23,915 bases of DNA from a bacterium (GTDB lineage Bacteria > Tectomicrobia > Entotheonellia > Entotheonellales > Entotheonellaceae), in the NCBI GenBank assembly GCA_027294925.1, contig JAPULM010000379.1, forward strand, positions 1-23,915. The letters run 5' to 3'. A program made the translations under genes and the position numbers. Under the pieces are notes generated by a model. The model was given only the letters and a program-made list of their open reading frames with translations, had not been told where the DNA came from and searched no databases. Below are positions 1 to 7,497 of the stretch, piece after piece (the stretch's first letter is position 1; the number at the start of each line of letters is the position of its first letter).

Positions 1-29
1 GCGTCAAAATAATAAGGAACACTCGCCTC

Positions 30-1067
30 ATGCGCGTGACACTCGCCGAATTGGCTCGCTTCCTTAAGGGCATCATGACCCCTGGCGATGGTCAAACCGT
101 CATTTCCGGTATCACATCGCTTGAACGTGCTCAGGAAGGCGATTTGACGTTCATTGCTGAACGTAAATACGTTAACCAATTGGCTAGTTCAGAGGCTACA
201 GCCGTTCTCATCGATATGGACTCGGCAGTGGATCGGCCGGCTATTCGAGTGCTAGACCCATACGTGGCATTCGCCACCCTATTAGATCATTTCTTCCCTA
301 CCCAACATCCCCAATGGCAGGTCGACCCTAGAGCCGTACTCGGAGACGACGTCGTATTTGGCGAACGCGTTAACATCGGACCCTATGTCGTCATCGGACA
401 AGGCGTTCAGATTGGTAACGATGTGACCATCTATCCAGGCTCCTACATTGGCGAATCATGCCACATTGGTCATGCCTCTGTCCTCTATGCTAATGTCAGC
501 ATCTATCCTGATGTTTCGCTTGGAGAAGGGGTGATCATTCACAGTGGAGCAGTGATTGGAGCCGATGGTTTCGGTTTCTACCCCCAAGCAGACGGATCCT
601 ACCGTAAAATCCCACAGGTTGGCCGTGTGATCATCGACGATCATGTTGAGATTGGGGCCAATACCTGTATCGATCGGGCAACCTTGGGTGACACCACTAT
701 CCAGACCGGGACAAAACTTGATAATCTGATCCAGGTGGGGCACAACACCGTCATCGGCTCCCACACTGTCCTTGCAGGGCAAGTTGGTCTAGGCGGTAGC
801 TCCCGCGTCGGTAGTCATGTGCGGATGGGCGGTCAAGTAGGCATTGCCGATCATGCCACCATTGGAGACGGTGCTGCCATCGCCGGTCAATCCGGCATTT
901 CTTCCACTGTTGAACCCGGCGCCACAGTAATTGGCTCCCCTGCGGTCTCAAGCCAAGCCTTTAAAAGGACACACTTCTACACCTTGAGGCTAGGAGAATT
1001 GTTTCGACAAGTCAAACAGTTACAGCAACGTCTGGCGCAACTTGAGAGCCGGGAGAACATCGCGTGA
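30..1067 (+). CDS. lpxD: LpxD, UDP-3-O-(3-hydroxyacyl)glucosamine N-acyltransferase
   Basis: Adds the N-linked 3-hydroxyacyl chain from acyl-ACP to UDP-3-O-acylglucosamine, the third step of lipid A synthesis, in the cytoplasm. The 345-residue protein matches the usual length (E. coli 341). It has the N-terminal uridine-binding domain (residues 1-100), a long left-handed beta-helix of hexapeptide repeats (about 100-310), and a C-terminal helix suited to trimer packing (about 318-345). The catalytic histidine is visible as H238 in LIQVGHN (E. coli H239). ATG at 30 follows AAGGA at 14-18. Bases 1-12 read A-S-K-stop and may be the tail of an upstream gene (often skp/ompH in such clusters), but that is too short to call. 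The stop overlaps the fabZ start, so the two are probably translationally coupled. Confidence 0.97.
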   Translation: MRVTLAELARFLKGIMTPGDGQTVISGITSLERAQEGDLTFIAERKYVNQLASSEATAVLIDMDSAVDRPAIRVLDPYVAFATLLDHFFPTQHPQWQVDPRAVLGDDVVFGERVNIGPYVVIGQGVQIGNDVTIYPGSYIGESCHIGHASVLYANVSIYPDVSLGEGVIIHSGAVIGADGFGFYPQADGSYRKIPQVGRVIIDDHVEIGANTCIDRATLGDTTIQTGTKLDNLIQVGHNTVIGSHTVLAGQVGLGGSSRVGSHVRMGGQVGIADHATIGDGAAIAGQSGISSTVEPGATVIGSPAVSSQAFKRTHFYTLRLGELFRQVKQLQQRLAQLESRENIA

Positions 1068-1516
1068 TTTCACTAGGACCAGAGGAAATTCTAGCTCTGC
1101 TTCCGCACCGTTATCCATTCCTACTCGTGGACCGCGTGCTGGAAGTCGTTCAAAACGAATACGCCATTGGGCTCAAAAACGTTACCCTTAACGAACCGTT
1201 TTTCCAAGGCCATTTCCCAACCTATCGTGTCATGCCTGGGGTTTTGGTAATCGAGGCGATGGCTCAGGTAGGGGGCGTCCTACTGTACTATTCAGATGAC
1301 GTACGGCAGGATAGAATGCCGTTCTTAACGGGTATTGATCGGGGTAAATTTCGGCGTCAAGTGGTGCCCGGGGATCAACTGCGCATGCGCCTGGAAATTA
1401 CACGGCGACGTGGCCCAATCTGGCGTTTGCGTGGTCGCGCCTACGTCGAGGATACGCTCGCAGCGGAGGCCGATTTGCAAGTCTTTCTAGCTGATCATTC
1501 CTCGCAAGGATCATAA
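1064..1516 (+). CDS. fabZ: FabZ, 3-hydroxyacyl-ACP dehydratase
   Basis: Dehydrates 3-hydroxyacyl-ACP to trans-2-enoyl-ACP in fatty acid synthesis and competes with LpxA/LpxD for the hydroxyacyl-ACP pool. The 150-residue hot-dog protein has the N-terminal LLPHRYPFLLVDR motif (12-24) and the active-site segment with catalytic H50 (QGHFP) and E64 (VIEAMAQ). The segment after GHFP reads TYRVMPGV where GxPVMPGV is usual, a small variation that leaves the catalytic pair intact. The start is GTG at 1064, overlapping the lpxD stop in GTGA, with GGGAGA at 1051-1056 as ribosome binding site. The gene sits between lpxD and lpxA, a common arrangement. Confidence 0.96.
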   Translation: MISLGPEEILALLPHRYPFLLVDRVLEVVQNEYAIGLKNVTLNEPFFQGHFPTYRVMPGVLVIEAMAQVGGVLLYYSDDVRQDRMPFLTGIDRGKFRRQVVPGDQLRMRLEITRRRGPIWRLRGRAYVEDTLAAEADLQVFLADHSSQGS

Positions 1517-1518
1517 AG

Positions 1519-2295
1519 GTGACAGTACGCATTGACCCAACGGCGGTCATTGATCCAACAGCCCAACTAGCGGACGGTGTAAGCATTGGCGCCTATGCTA
1601 TCATTGGTGCTGAAGTGAACATCGGGCCAGACACCGTGGTTGGCCCCCATGTTGTTATCGAGCGCTGGACGAATATCGGCGCCCGCTGCCGGATCGGCGC
1701 CAGTGCGGTGCTCGGTGGCGCACCACAACACCGGGATTACAATGGCTTTCCAAGTTATCTCAACATTGGCGACGATAACGATATCCGAGAACTCGCTGTT
1801 ATTCATCGAAGCGCATTGCCGGACGGCTGTACGCAAATCGGCTCCCAGACCTTAGTCATGGCCCAAGCCCACGTCGCCCATGACTGCTCCCTTGCCAATC
1901 ATGTTGTGGTTGCGAGCCTCACGGCACTGGCGGGACATGTTGAAGTTGAGGAGGGCGCCATGATCGGCGGTGTGACCGGTGTGCATCAATTTGTGCATAT
2001 CGGTGCCTACAGCATGGTGGGGGGCAGCTCGCGTCTCAATCAGGATGTACCACCCTATATGGTTGCGGTAGGCAACCCCGCTAGAGTACGTGGCTTAAAT
2101 GCCGTAGGACTTCGACGTTCCAACTTCTGCCCCGAGCTGCGCCGCCAGCTTAAAACCGCCTATCGCACTTTATATCGCTCCGACTTGAACGTGAGCCAAG
2201 CCCTTGCTACAATACAGCGCCAATCGGACCTCAGTGCGCCGGTCTTGCACTTGGTTCGTTTCATCGAGCGTTCAAAACGAGGCATCTGCTCTTAG
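1519..2295 (+). CDS. lpxA: LpxA, UDP-GlcNAc O-acyltransferase
   Basis: Transfers the 3-hydroxyacyl chain from ACP to the 3-position of UDP-GlcNAc (or UDP-GlcNAc3N in some bacteria), the first lipid A step. It has 258 residues (E. coli 262), hexapeptide repeats through about residue 190 and a C-terminal helical domain. The catalytic histidine is H121 in HVAHDC (E. coli H125), with H118 matching E. coli H122. Using the same offset of four, G169 in MVGGSS aligns with E. coli G173, the hydrocarbon-ruler residue that permits a long (about C14) acyl chain; this is inferred from alignment by eye. The start is GTG two bases after the fabZ stop; AAGGA at 1506-1510, inside the end of fabZ, serves as ribosome binding site. 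The oxidoreductase gene downstream could bear on the sugar substrate. Confidence 0.96.
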   Translation: MTVRIDPTAVIDPTAQLADGVSIGAYAIIGAEVNIGPDTVVGPHVVIERWTNIGARCRIGASAVLGGAPQHRDYNGFPSYLNIGDDNDIRELAVIHRSALPDGCTQIGSQTLVMAQAHVAHDCSLANHVVVASLTALAGHVEVEEGAMIGGVTGVHQFVHIGAYSMVGGSSRLNQDVPPYMVAVGNPARVRGLNAVGLRRSNFCPELRRQLKTAYRTLYRSDLNVSQALATIQRQSDLSAPVLHLVRFIERSKRGICS

Positions 2296-2358
2296 CAACA
2301 GCAACGCTCCCTTTTCTAATTGATAAAAGTCTCTCGTTTTTGCTTTCTTGACAAAGCG

Positions 2359-2396
2359 AAACGGAAGCGCCTTCCCATCCGTTTACGTCCAACGGA
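2359..2396 (+). promoter_or_regulatory. Pair of mutually exclusive hairpins in the lpxA-oxidoreductase gap
   Basis: The roughly 115-base gap between lpxA and the Gfo/Idh gene is the largest in the lipid A run. In it, AAACGGA (2359-2365) can pair with TCCGTTT (2378-2384). The same middle segment TCCGTT (2378-2383) can instead pair with AACGGA (2391-2396), which abuts the ribosome binding region of the next gene. The two stems exclude each other. This is seen directly; any regulatory role is inference. A TTGACA hexamer lies at 2348-2353 but has no good -10 partner. No ligand-binding fold was recognised. Confidence 0.25.
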
Positions 2397-2410
2397 AAGT
2401 AAGGATGACG

Positions 2411-3385
2411 ATGCAGAAAGTTAAAGTTGGCGTAGTGGGTGTTGGGCAGATGGGGCGATACCACGTTGGGGTATACAGCGGACTCTCTAGTATAGAAAAT
2501 GTAGAATTGGTAGGTATCGCGGACAAAGATCAAAGCCGTGTGCAAGAACTCGCACTACAATACAATACTCAAGCTTATGATGACTATCACCACCTTATTG
2601 GCCGTGTCAATATCGTCAGCATTGCCGTACCGACATCCCTGCATTACACAGTTGCCCGTGATTTTCTCAAAGCAGGCGTGCATGTGCTGCTGGAAAAACC
2701 TATCGCCCATACGATGACAGAAGCCCGTGAACTCTTCCGTCTAGCAGCAGCCAACAATGCCATCTTGCATATTGGGCACGTCGAACGCTTCAATGGCGCC
2801 ATTCAGGAGTTAAAGAAAATCGTCCACGATCCGTGGCTGATCGAAAGTCGCCGGCTAGGTCCTTTTGTCCCTCGTGTCAAAGAAGACGGGGTCATCCTTG
2901 ATGTGATGATTCATGATATCGATATCATCCTAAATTTAGTCGACTCTCCTGTCCGCCAGATCCTCGTCCTAGGAAAGTCGATTTATTCAGATCGCGAAGA
3001 TCTCGCCAATGTCCAAATCTGTTTCCTCAATGGTTGTATCGCCAATATCATCGCCTCGCGTGCAACAGAAATCAAAATACGTACCATGGCTATCACACAA
3101 CGCGACGCCTACATCTTTCTCGATTACACCGATCAGGACATCCGTGTTCATCGGCAAGCATCCTCTGAACATATCGTTACACGCGGCGAACTTCAGTATC
3201 GGCAAGAATCGTTAATTGAACGCATCTTTGTCCACAAAGACAACCCTCTCAAGCTTGAGATCAAACATCTAATAGACTGTGCGACAAATGGCGCCGGGCG
3301 GGCGGTATCCGTCAATGGAGAGTTGCGTTCTTTGCAGGTCGCCTTGCAAATCCTTGAGATGATTGAAAAAGACGGCCTACTCTGA
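2411..3385 (+). CDS. Gfo/Idh/MocA-family NAD(P)-dependent oxidoreductase (GnnA-like position)
   Basis: A 324-residue sugar dehydrogenase of the Gfo/Idh/MocA family. The N-terminal Rossmann fold shows GVGQMG (10-15, with GxGxxG glycines) and the family's EKP motif at 95-97. The C-terminal domain has GHVERFN (122-128) and a DVMIHDID segment (164-171), typical of substrate binding in this family. The exact sugar cannot be read. By position next to lpxA it resembles GnnA, which oxidises UDP-GlcNAc at C3 before GnnB aminates it, but no DegT-type GnnB gene lies nearby. Similar genes occur at this place in other lpx clusters without a proven role. Start chosen at ATG 2411, six bases after AAGG; ATG 2405 is an alternative and the in-frame TTG at 2348 is unlikely. 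Confidence 0.9.
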   Translation: MQKVKVGVVGVGQMGRYHVGVYSGLSSIENVELVGIADKDQSRVQELALQYNTQAYDDYHHLIGRVNIVSIAVPTSLHYTVARDFLKAGVHVLLEKPIAHTMTEARELFRLAAANNAILHIGHVERFNGAIQELKKIVHDPWLIESRRLGPFVPRVKEDGVILDVMIHDIDIILNLVDSPVRQILVLGKSIYSDREDLANVQICFLNGCIANIIASRATEIKIRTMAITQRDAYIFLDYTDQDIRVHRQASSEHIVTRGELQYRQESLIERIFVHKDNPLKLEIKHLIDCATNGAGRAVSVNGELRSLQVALQILEMIEKDGLL

Positions 3386-3397
3386 ACGGAGTTTGTG

Positions 3398-4240
3398 GTG
3401 CAACGACTAGGCCTGATTGCCGGCGCCGGGGACCTACCTGAACTTATTGTCCAGCAAACCTACCAAGCTGGGCACAACCTACCCACTGTCGCGCTGTCCA
3501 CTGAAATCGCCAATCGCCTTACGCCATATTGTCCGATCCTGGCCCAATATGGCCCAGGACAACTCAATAAAATCATCCGCACCCTTCAACAACATACCGT
3601 CCGACAAGTCGTGATTATCGGCAAAATCCCTAAGCGTTTACTATTTGGCATAGCTCGCTTGGACCGACGCGCTATACGCTTACTCCGCCGTGTGCCGAAT
3701 TACCAGGATGTGACGTTGTTGCATGCCCTCATTGATGAATTTGCCCGCGAAGGTCTTGAGGTCGTTGAACAAACTCGACTTCTTGGCCATCTCATCACGC
3801 CACCGGGTATTCTAGGATCGAGACAACCGACCAAACGGCAATGGGAAGATATTCGATTCGGCTTCGCACAGGCCAAAAAACTCGCATCAATGGATATTGG
3901 ACAAACGGTTGTCGTACGTCGTCAAACGGTGCTCGCAGTTGAAGCAGGTGAAGGAACTGATGCCACAATCCAACGAGGCTGTCAGCTTGGCGGGCGCGGC
4001 GCCATTGTGGTCAAAGCCAGTCGTCCCTACCAAGATAGGCGTTTTGATATTCCGACAGTTGGGCCTAAGACCTTGCAGGGGCTAATTGACACAGGCGCCG
4101 CCGTGCTCGCAGTTGAAGCAGGAACAACACTGATGTTGCATCGGCCGCAGCTCGTCGCCGCCGCCAATGCACACCGCACGATCTTACTGGGTGTACCCGC
4201 AATGTCTCTACATCCAACCAAGCGAGGCAAAGAGAGCTAG
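3398..4240 (+). CDS. lpxI: LpxI, UDP-2,3-diacylglucosamine pyrophosphatase (DUF1009)
   Basis: Hydrolyses UDP-2,3-diacylglucosamine to lipid X and UMP, the step done by LpxH in E. coli. The 280-residue protein shows the family's hallmarks: GLIAGAGDLP at 5-14, an N-terminal nucleotide-type domain to about residue 135, AVEAGEGTDA at 180-189 and KASRPYQDRRFDIPTVG at 206-222, then LAVEAGTTLML near the end. These match the LpxI family rather than the metallophosphatase LpxH. GTG at 3398 is preferred because GGAG at 3388-3391 is six bases away; GTG at 3395 would add one residue. The TAG stop shares its G with the lpxB GTG start (TAGTG), so lpxI and lpxB are probably coupled. Confidence 0.95.
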   Translation: MQRLGLIAGAGDLPELIVQQTYQAGHNLPTVALSTEIANRLTPYCPILAQYGPGQLNKIIRTLQQHTVRQVVIIGKIPKRLLFGIARLDRRAIRLLRRVPNYQDVTLLHALIDEFAREGLEVVEQTRLLGHLITPPGILGSRQPTKRQWEDIRFGFAQAKKLASMDIGQTVVVRRQTVLAVEAGEGTDATIQRGCQLGGRGAIVVKASRPYQDRRFDIPTVGPKTLQGLIDTGAAVLAVEAGTTLMLHRPQLVAAANAHRTILLGVPAMSLHPTKRGKES

Positions 4241-5454
4241 TGAAATTACAACGTGCTCCATCTCCAGACCAAGCCAACTCCCTACTCATCGTAGCAGGCG
4301 AGGCATCAGGCGACCAATGTGGAGGAGATTTACTGCAAGTGCTACTTGCGAAAGACCCGCACTTGCACACCTATGGCATTGGGGGTGCTCATATGCGCGC
4401 GGCAGGTATGGAAACGCTGTTTGACATCCAAGCCCTAAGTGCAGTAGGGATTACGGAAGTCTGTATGAAACTGCCGCAAGGCTGGCGTATGATGCGGCAT
4501 CTGCGTCAACAAGCTCGACGTCGTCACACCCAAATCGCGGTTTTGATCGACGCCCCTGTCTTTAATCTACCCCTGGCGCGACAACTGAAAACAGCGGGAC
4601 TCCATGTGGTCTACTACATAAGCCCACAGATCTGGGCTTGGCGTCAAGGACGAGTCAAAAAAATTGCCCGGCGAGTTGATAAAATGTTGACCTTGTTCCC
4701 GTTTGAAACATCATTCTACACAGCAGCCGGTGTAGATGCCGAATATGTAGGGCATCCTATAATTGATCGACTAAGCCAATGCCCCTCGTCACAACAGGCG
4801 ACGGCAGTACTCGGACTTACGCCACACCGCCCGACGGTCGCCTTATTACCTGGTAGCCGACGACATGAAGTAAACCGTCTGCTCCCTCTGATGCTGCAAG
4901 CGTTCCAAGGTATTAAACAACAGATGCCACAAATCCAAGGCGTTTTACCCGTTGCTGTAACGGTGCCGTTGCAGGACGTCCAGCGCGTGGTGCAGTCTTT
5001 TGCGCTCGACATAAAGGTTCTCCAAGGCCATAGCATCACGGCGCTGTGCGCGGCAGACTTCGCCATTATCGCATCAGGCACGGCAACCCTCGAGGCGGGT
5101 TTTATCGGTACCCCCATGGTCGTCGTCTACAAAGCCCATCCGGTCACCGCATGGTTCGCCAAACGCCTCATCCAAATTCCTTATATTGGTTTGGTCAACA
5201 TCGTAGCGGGACGACAACTTGTTCCTGAGTTGCTCCAACATCAGGCGCAGCCGCAAAACATTGCGGCGTTCGCCCTGGAAAGTTTAGAGAACCCAGAGCT
5301 TGCACAGCTTATCCGTACCAATCTTCGCACCGTACGGTGCGTTTTAGGCACAGGTGGTAGCACACAGCGCGCGGCAGCTTGTGTACGGCAGTATATCTAT
5401 CAGAAGACACCCTCCCCATCTTCCGCGCCCCTCTCCCCGGAGACGGGATCATGA
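4240..5454 (+). CDS. lpxB: LpxB, lipid-A-disaccharide synthase
   Basis: A GT19 glycosyltransferase at the inner membrane surface that joins lipid X to UDP-2,3-diacylglucosamine, giving the beta-1,6 disaccharide. The 404-residue protein is slightly longer than E. coli LpxB (382) because of a short N-terminal lead and a Pro/Ser-rich tail (about 387-404). Motifs seen are VAGEASGD (18-25), SPQIWAW, LPGSRRHEV and the sugar-nucleotide site SGTATLEAGFIGTPMV. The start is GTG at 4240, overlapping the lpxI stop, with a purine-rich AGAGAG just upstream. The stop overlaps the next start as ATGA. It takes its two substrates from the LpxI and LpxD steps in this same run. Confidence 0.96.
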   Translation: MKLQRAPSPDQANSLLIVAGEASGDQCGGDLLQVLLAKDPHLHTYGIGGAHMRAAGMETLFDIQALSAVGITEVCMKLPQGWRMMRHLRQQARRRHTQIAVLIDAPVFNLPLARQLKTAGLHVVYYISPQIWAWRQGRVKKIARRVDKMLTLFPFETSFYTAAGVDAEYVGHPIIDRLSQCPSSQQATAVLGLTPHRPTVALLPGSRRHEVNRLLPLMLQAFQGIKQQMPQIQGVLPVAVTVPLQDVQRVVQSFALDIKVLQGHSITALCAADFAIIASGTATLEAGFIGTPMVVVYKAHPVTAWFAKRLIQIPYIGLVNIVAGRQLVPELLQHQAQPQNIAAFALESLENPELAQLIRTNLRTVRCVLGTGGSTQRAAACVRQYIYQKTPSPSSAPLSPETGS

Positions 5455-6122
5455 CAGTAAAGGCAAAATATACGCACCTATCCACCACCCTTATCGCCTG
5501 GCTGGCATATTGGTTACTGCAAGGACTTTTCCTAACCTTACGACCTATCTATATACAGCGCCATTTCGAAGGCACCGTGCAGGACAGCGCCCAGCGCCCC
5601 CTACTGGCAATTTGGCACGGACGGTTGCTGTATTTTATCTATCTCTACCGACATATAAAGGGCGCTGTGCTGGTCAGTCAAAGTAAGGATGGCGAACTCA
5701 TTAGCCAGGTTCTGGCCCGCTTCGGGATACATGCGACTCGAGGGTCAAGCAGCCGAGGCGGAACTCAGGCCCTCTTACAAATGATAAAACGCATCCAGCA
5801 AGGCTACTATGGCGCCTTTACCCCAGATGGCCCACGAGGCCCACGCTACCATGTAAAGGCCGGCGTCGTAAGTGCAGCGCAAAAGACCGGCACGCCGATT
5901 CTTCCAGCGGTCTATAACGCCAAATGGAAACGTGTGTTGCAAAGCTGGGACCGATTTATCATCCCTTTGCCCTTCAGCCGGATCGTCGTGGTTTACGGAG
6001 AACCTATTTATGTACCAGCAACGGCATCCGCTGCGATCTTTCAAGATAAGCAAAGAGAAATCGAAACCAGCTTACGGCGTATAACTAAAATTGCCGACAG
6101 GTTTTTTTTACCACCGGGATAG
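5451..6122 (+). CDS. DUF374-type lysophospholipid acyltransferase-like protein (possible late lipid A acyltransferase)
   Basis: A 223-residue membrane-associated acyltransferase. Residues 11-30 form a hydrophobic N-terminal segment. The conserved blocks are AIWHGRLL (53-60, with likely catalytic H56), SQSKDGELIS (76-85), RGSSSRGG (97-104) and TPDGPRGP (124-131). These are the DUF374/LPLAT signature and differ from LpxL/LpxM. Its place between lpxB and waaA, with no lpxL in the window, suggests it adds a secondary acyl chain to Kdo-lipid A, as proposed for LpxJ-like enzymes; the exact acyl donor and position are unknown. The start is ATG at 5451 in an ATGA overlap with lpxB, with GGAG at 5439-5442. 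An upstream in-frame GTG at 5379 lies inside lpxB and is unlikely. Confidence 0.88.
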   Translation: MTVKAKYTHLSTTLIAWLAYWLLQGLFLTLRPIYIQRHFEGTVQDSAQRPLLAIWHGRLLYFIYLYRHIKGAVLVSQSKDGELISQVLARFGIHATRGSSSRGGTQALLQMIKRIQQGYYGAFTPDGPRGPRYHVKAGVVSAAQKTGTPILPAVYNAKWKRVLQSWDRFIIPLPFSRIVVVYGEPIYVPATASAAIFQDKQREIETSLRRITKIADRFFLPPG

Positions 6123-6131
6123 CATCTTTAC

Positions 6132-7439
6132 ATGTACCCGTTGTATACCCTACTATTTGCTCTAGCAGGCTTGGCGATGCTACCTCGCTTACTGTGGCGC
6201 GACCTACGCGGGGCAGGTTATCACCGCAACTTGCACGAGCGTTTCGGTTATGGCTCGGCTAGGCATATGACGCTTAACGCCACGCAGCGCTGTCTATGGT
6301 TTCATGCCGCCTCGGTGGGCGAAGTACAAAGCTTACAGCCAGTTATTACCGGTCTAGGGCAGCGCTTTCCGCACTTGCCAGTCGCCATTTCGACCTTCAC
6401 CCCGGCCGGTAAGACAACCGCGCAACGTGCGTTTCCTGACGCCGTAGCTGTCTTTCTACTGCCTTTAGATCTTCCTTGGGTAATGTACCGTCTTGTACAA
6501 CGTTTACAGCCACAGGCCTTAATTGTTCAGGAAACCGAACTCTGGCCACACCTGTTTCGGGCCGTATCGCAACATCGCGTGCCGATTGCAGTGGTCAATG
6601 GTCGTCTTTCCCCACGGGCGTTCGCCCGTTACCGGTGGGGACGACCCTTTATGCGGCGCGTACTCTCTCATGTATCGTTGATACTCGCTCAATCGGAGGA
6701 CAGCGCCGATCGCTTTCTGCGCCTTGGAGCGCCATCGGAGCGTGTACACGTAACGGGGAATACCAATATTGATCGTGCCTTGCTGGCTGCCACGCAACCC
6801 GCCAAGCCGCATACGTTGGCGCCACTGCTGCATAAAAATCTCATCTGGGTTGCAGGCAGTACTCACGAAGGTGAGGAAACAACGCTTCTGAACGTATACC
6901 GCCAGCTGCAAGGCCAACATCCGGAGATACGCTTAGTGTTGGCGCCTCGACATCTGGAACGCACGACGACGGTCGTACGTCACGTACAAGCATCTGGCTA
7001 TCGCGCTCTTCGCCGCTCGCAATATGCCTCCCAACACGAACAAGAGCTAGAAGCATCCACCGTCTTAATCCTCGATACGTTAGGCGAGCTAGCAACCTTA
7101 TACAGCCTATGCACGGTTGCCTTCGTTGGTGGCAGTTTGATCCCGGTTGGTGGACACAACCTTCTCGAGCCGGCCGTCTATGCCAAACCTGTGGTTTTTG
7201 GTCCCTATATGCAGCATTTTCCTGATCTCGCCGTGATGTTGTGTGAGGCCGGTGGCGCCATCCAGGTACAAAACGAAGCCGACTTATGTCGATCTATCGA
7301 CCACCTTCTGACCCACCCGGAGGAAGGACGCAGCATGGGCAACCAAGCATTGCGCGCTTTAGCTGCCAATCAAGGCGCCCTGCATCGCACCACACAGGCG
7401 CTAACCGAGATGCTTAAACAAAAAAAGCGAGCGCTCTGA
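6132..7439 (+). CDS. waaA: WaaA (KdtA), 3-deoxy-D-manno-octulosonic acid transferase
   Basis: Transfers Kdo from CMP-Kdo to the lipid A precursor at the inner membrane. The 435-residue GT30 protein has an N-terminal membrane anchor (about 2-20), the conserved R-RGAGY-NL-ERFG stretch, and the catalytic glutamate E64 in HAASVGEV (58-65). ETELWP, NGRLSPRAFARY and the C-terminal GGSLIPVGGHNLLEP donor site are all present. Whether it adds one, two or more Kdo units cannot be read from sequence. ATG at 6132 comes nine bases after the previous stop and has only a weak upstream GGGAT. A Lys/Arg-rich end (KQKKRAL) closes the protein. Confidence 0.96.
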   Translation: MYPLYTLLFALAGLAMLPRLLWRDLRGAGYHRNLHERFGYGSARHMTLNATQRCLWFHAASVGEVQSLQPVITGLGQRFPHLPVAISTFTPAGKTTAQRAFPDAVAVFLLPLDLPWVMYRLVQRLQPQALIVQETELWPHLFRAVSQHRVPIAVVNGRLSPRAFARYRWGRPFMRRVLSHVSLILAQSEDSADRFLRLGAPSERVHVTGNTNIDRALLAATQPAKPHTLAPLLHKNLIWVAGSTHEGEETTLLNVYRQLQGQHPEIRLVLAPRHLERTTTVVRHVQASGYRALRRSQYASQHEQELEASTVLILDTLGELATLYSLCTVAFVGGSLIPVGGHNLLEPAVYAKPVVFGPYMQHFPDLAVMLCEAGGAIQVQNEADLCRSIDHLLTHPEEGRSMGNQALRALAANQGALHRTTQALTEMLKQKKRAL

Positions 7440-7497
7440 TAATCTAAACTCTTGCCGTTCACCGGCACCTGTGATCATCCTAATAATGGGAGATGGC

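Noticed and set aside
456..782. Minus-strand open frame inside lpxD
   Set aside because: It is antisense to a clearly conserved beta-helix protein and shows no family resemblance; it is a by-product of the repeat composition.
2348..2376. TTGACA at 2348-2353 as a promoter for the oxidoreductase gene
   Set aside because: The sequence 16-18 bases downstream has no -10-like hexamer, so the promoter is not supported.
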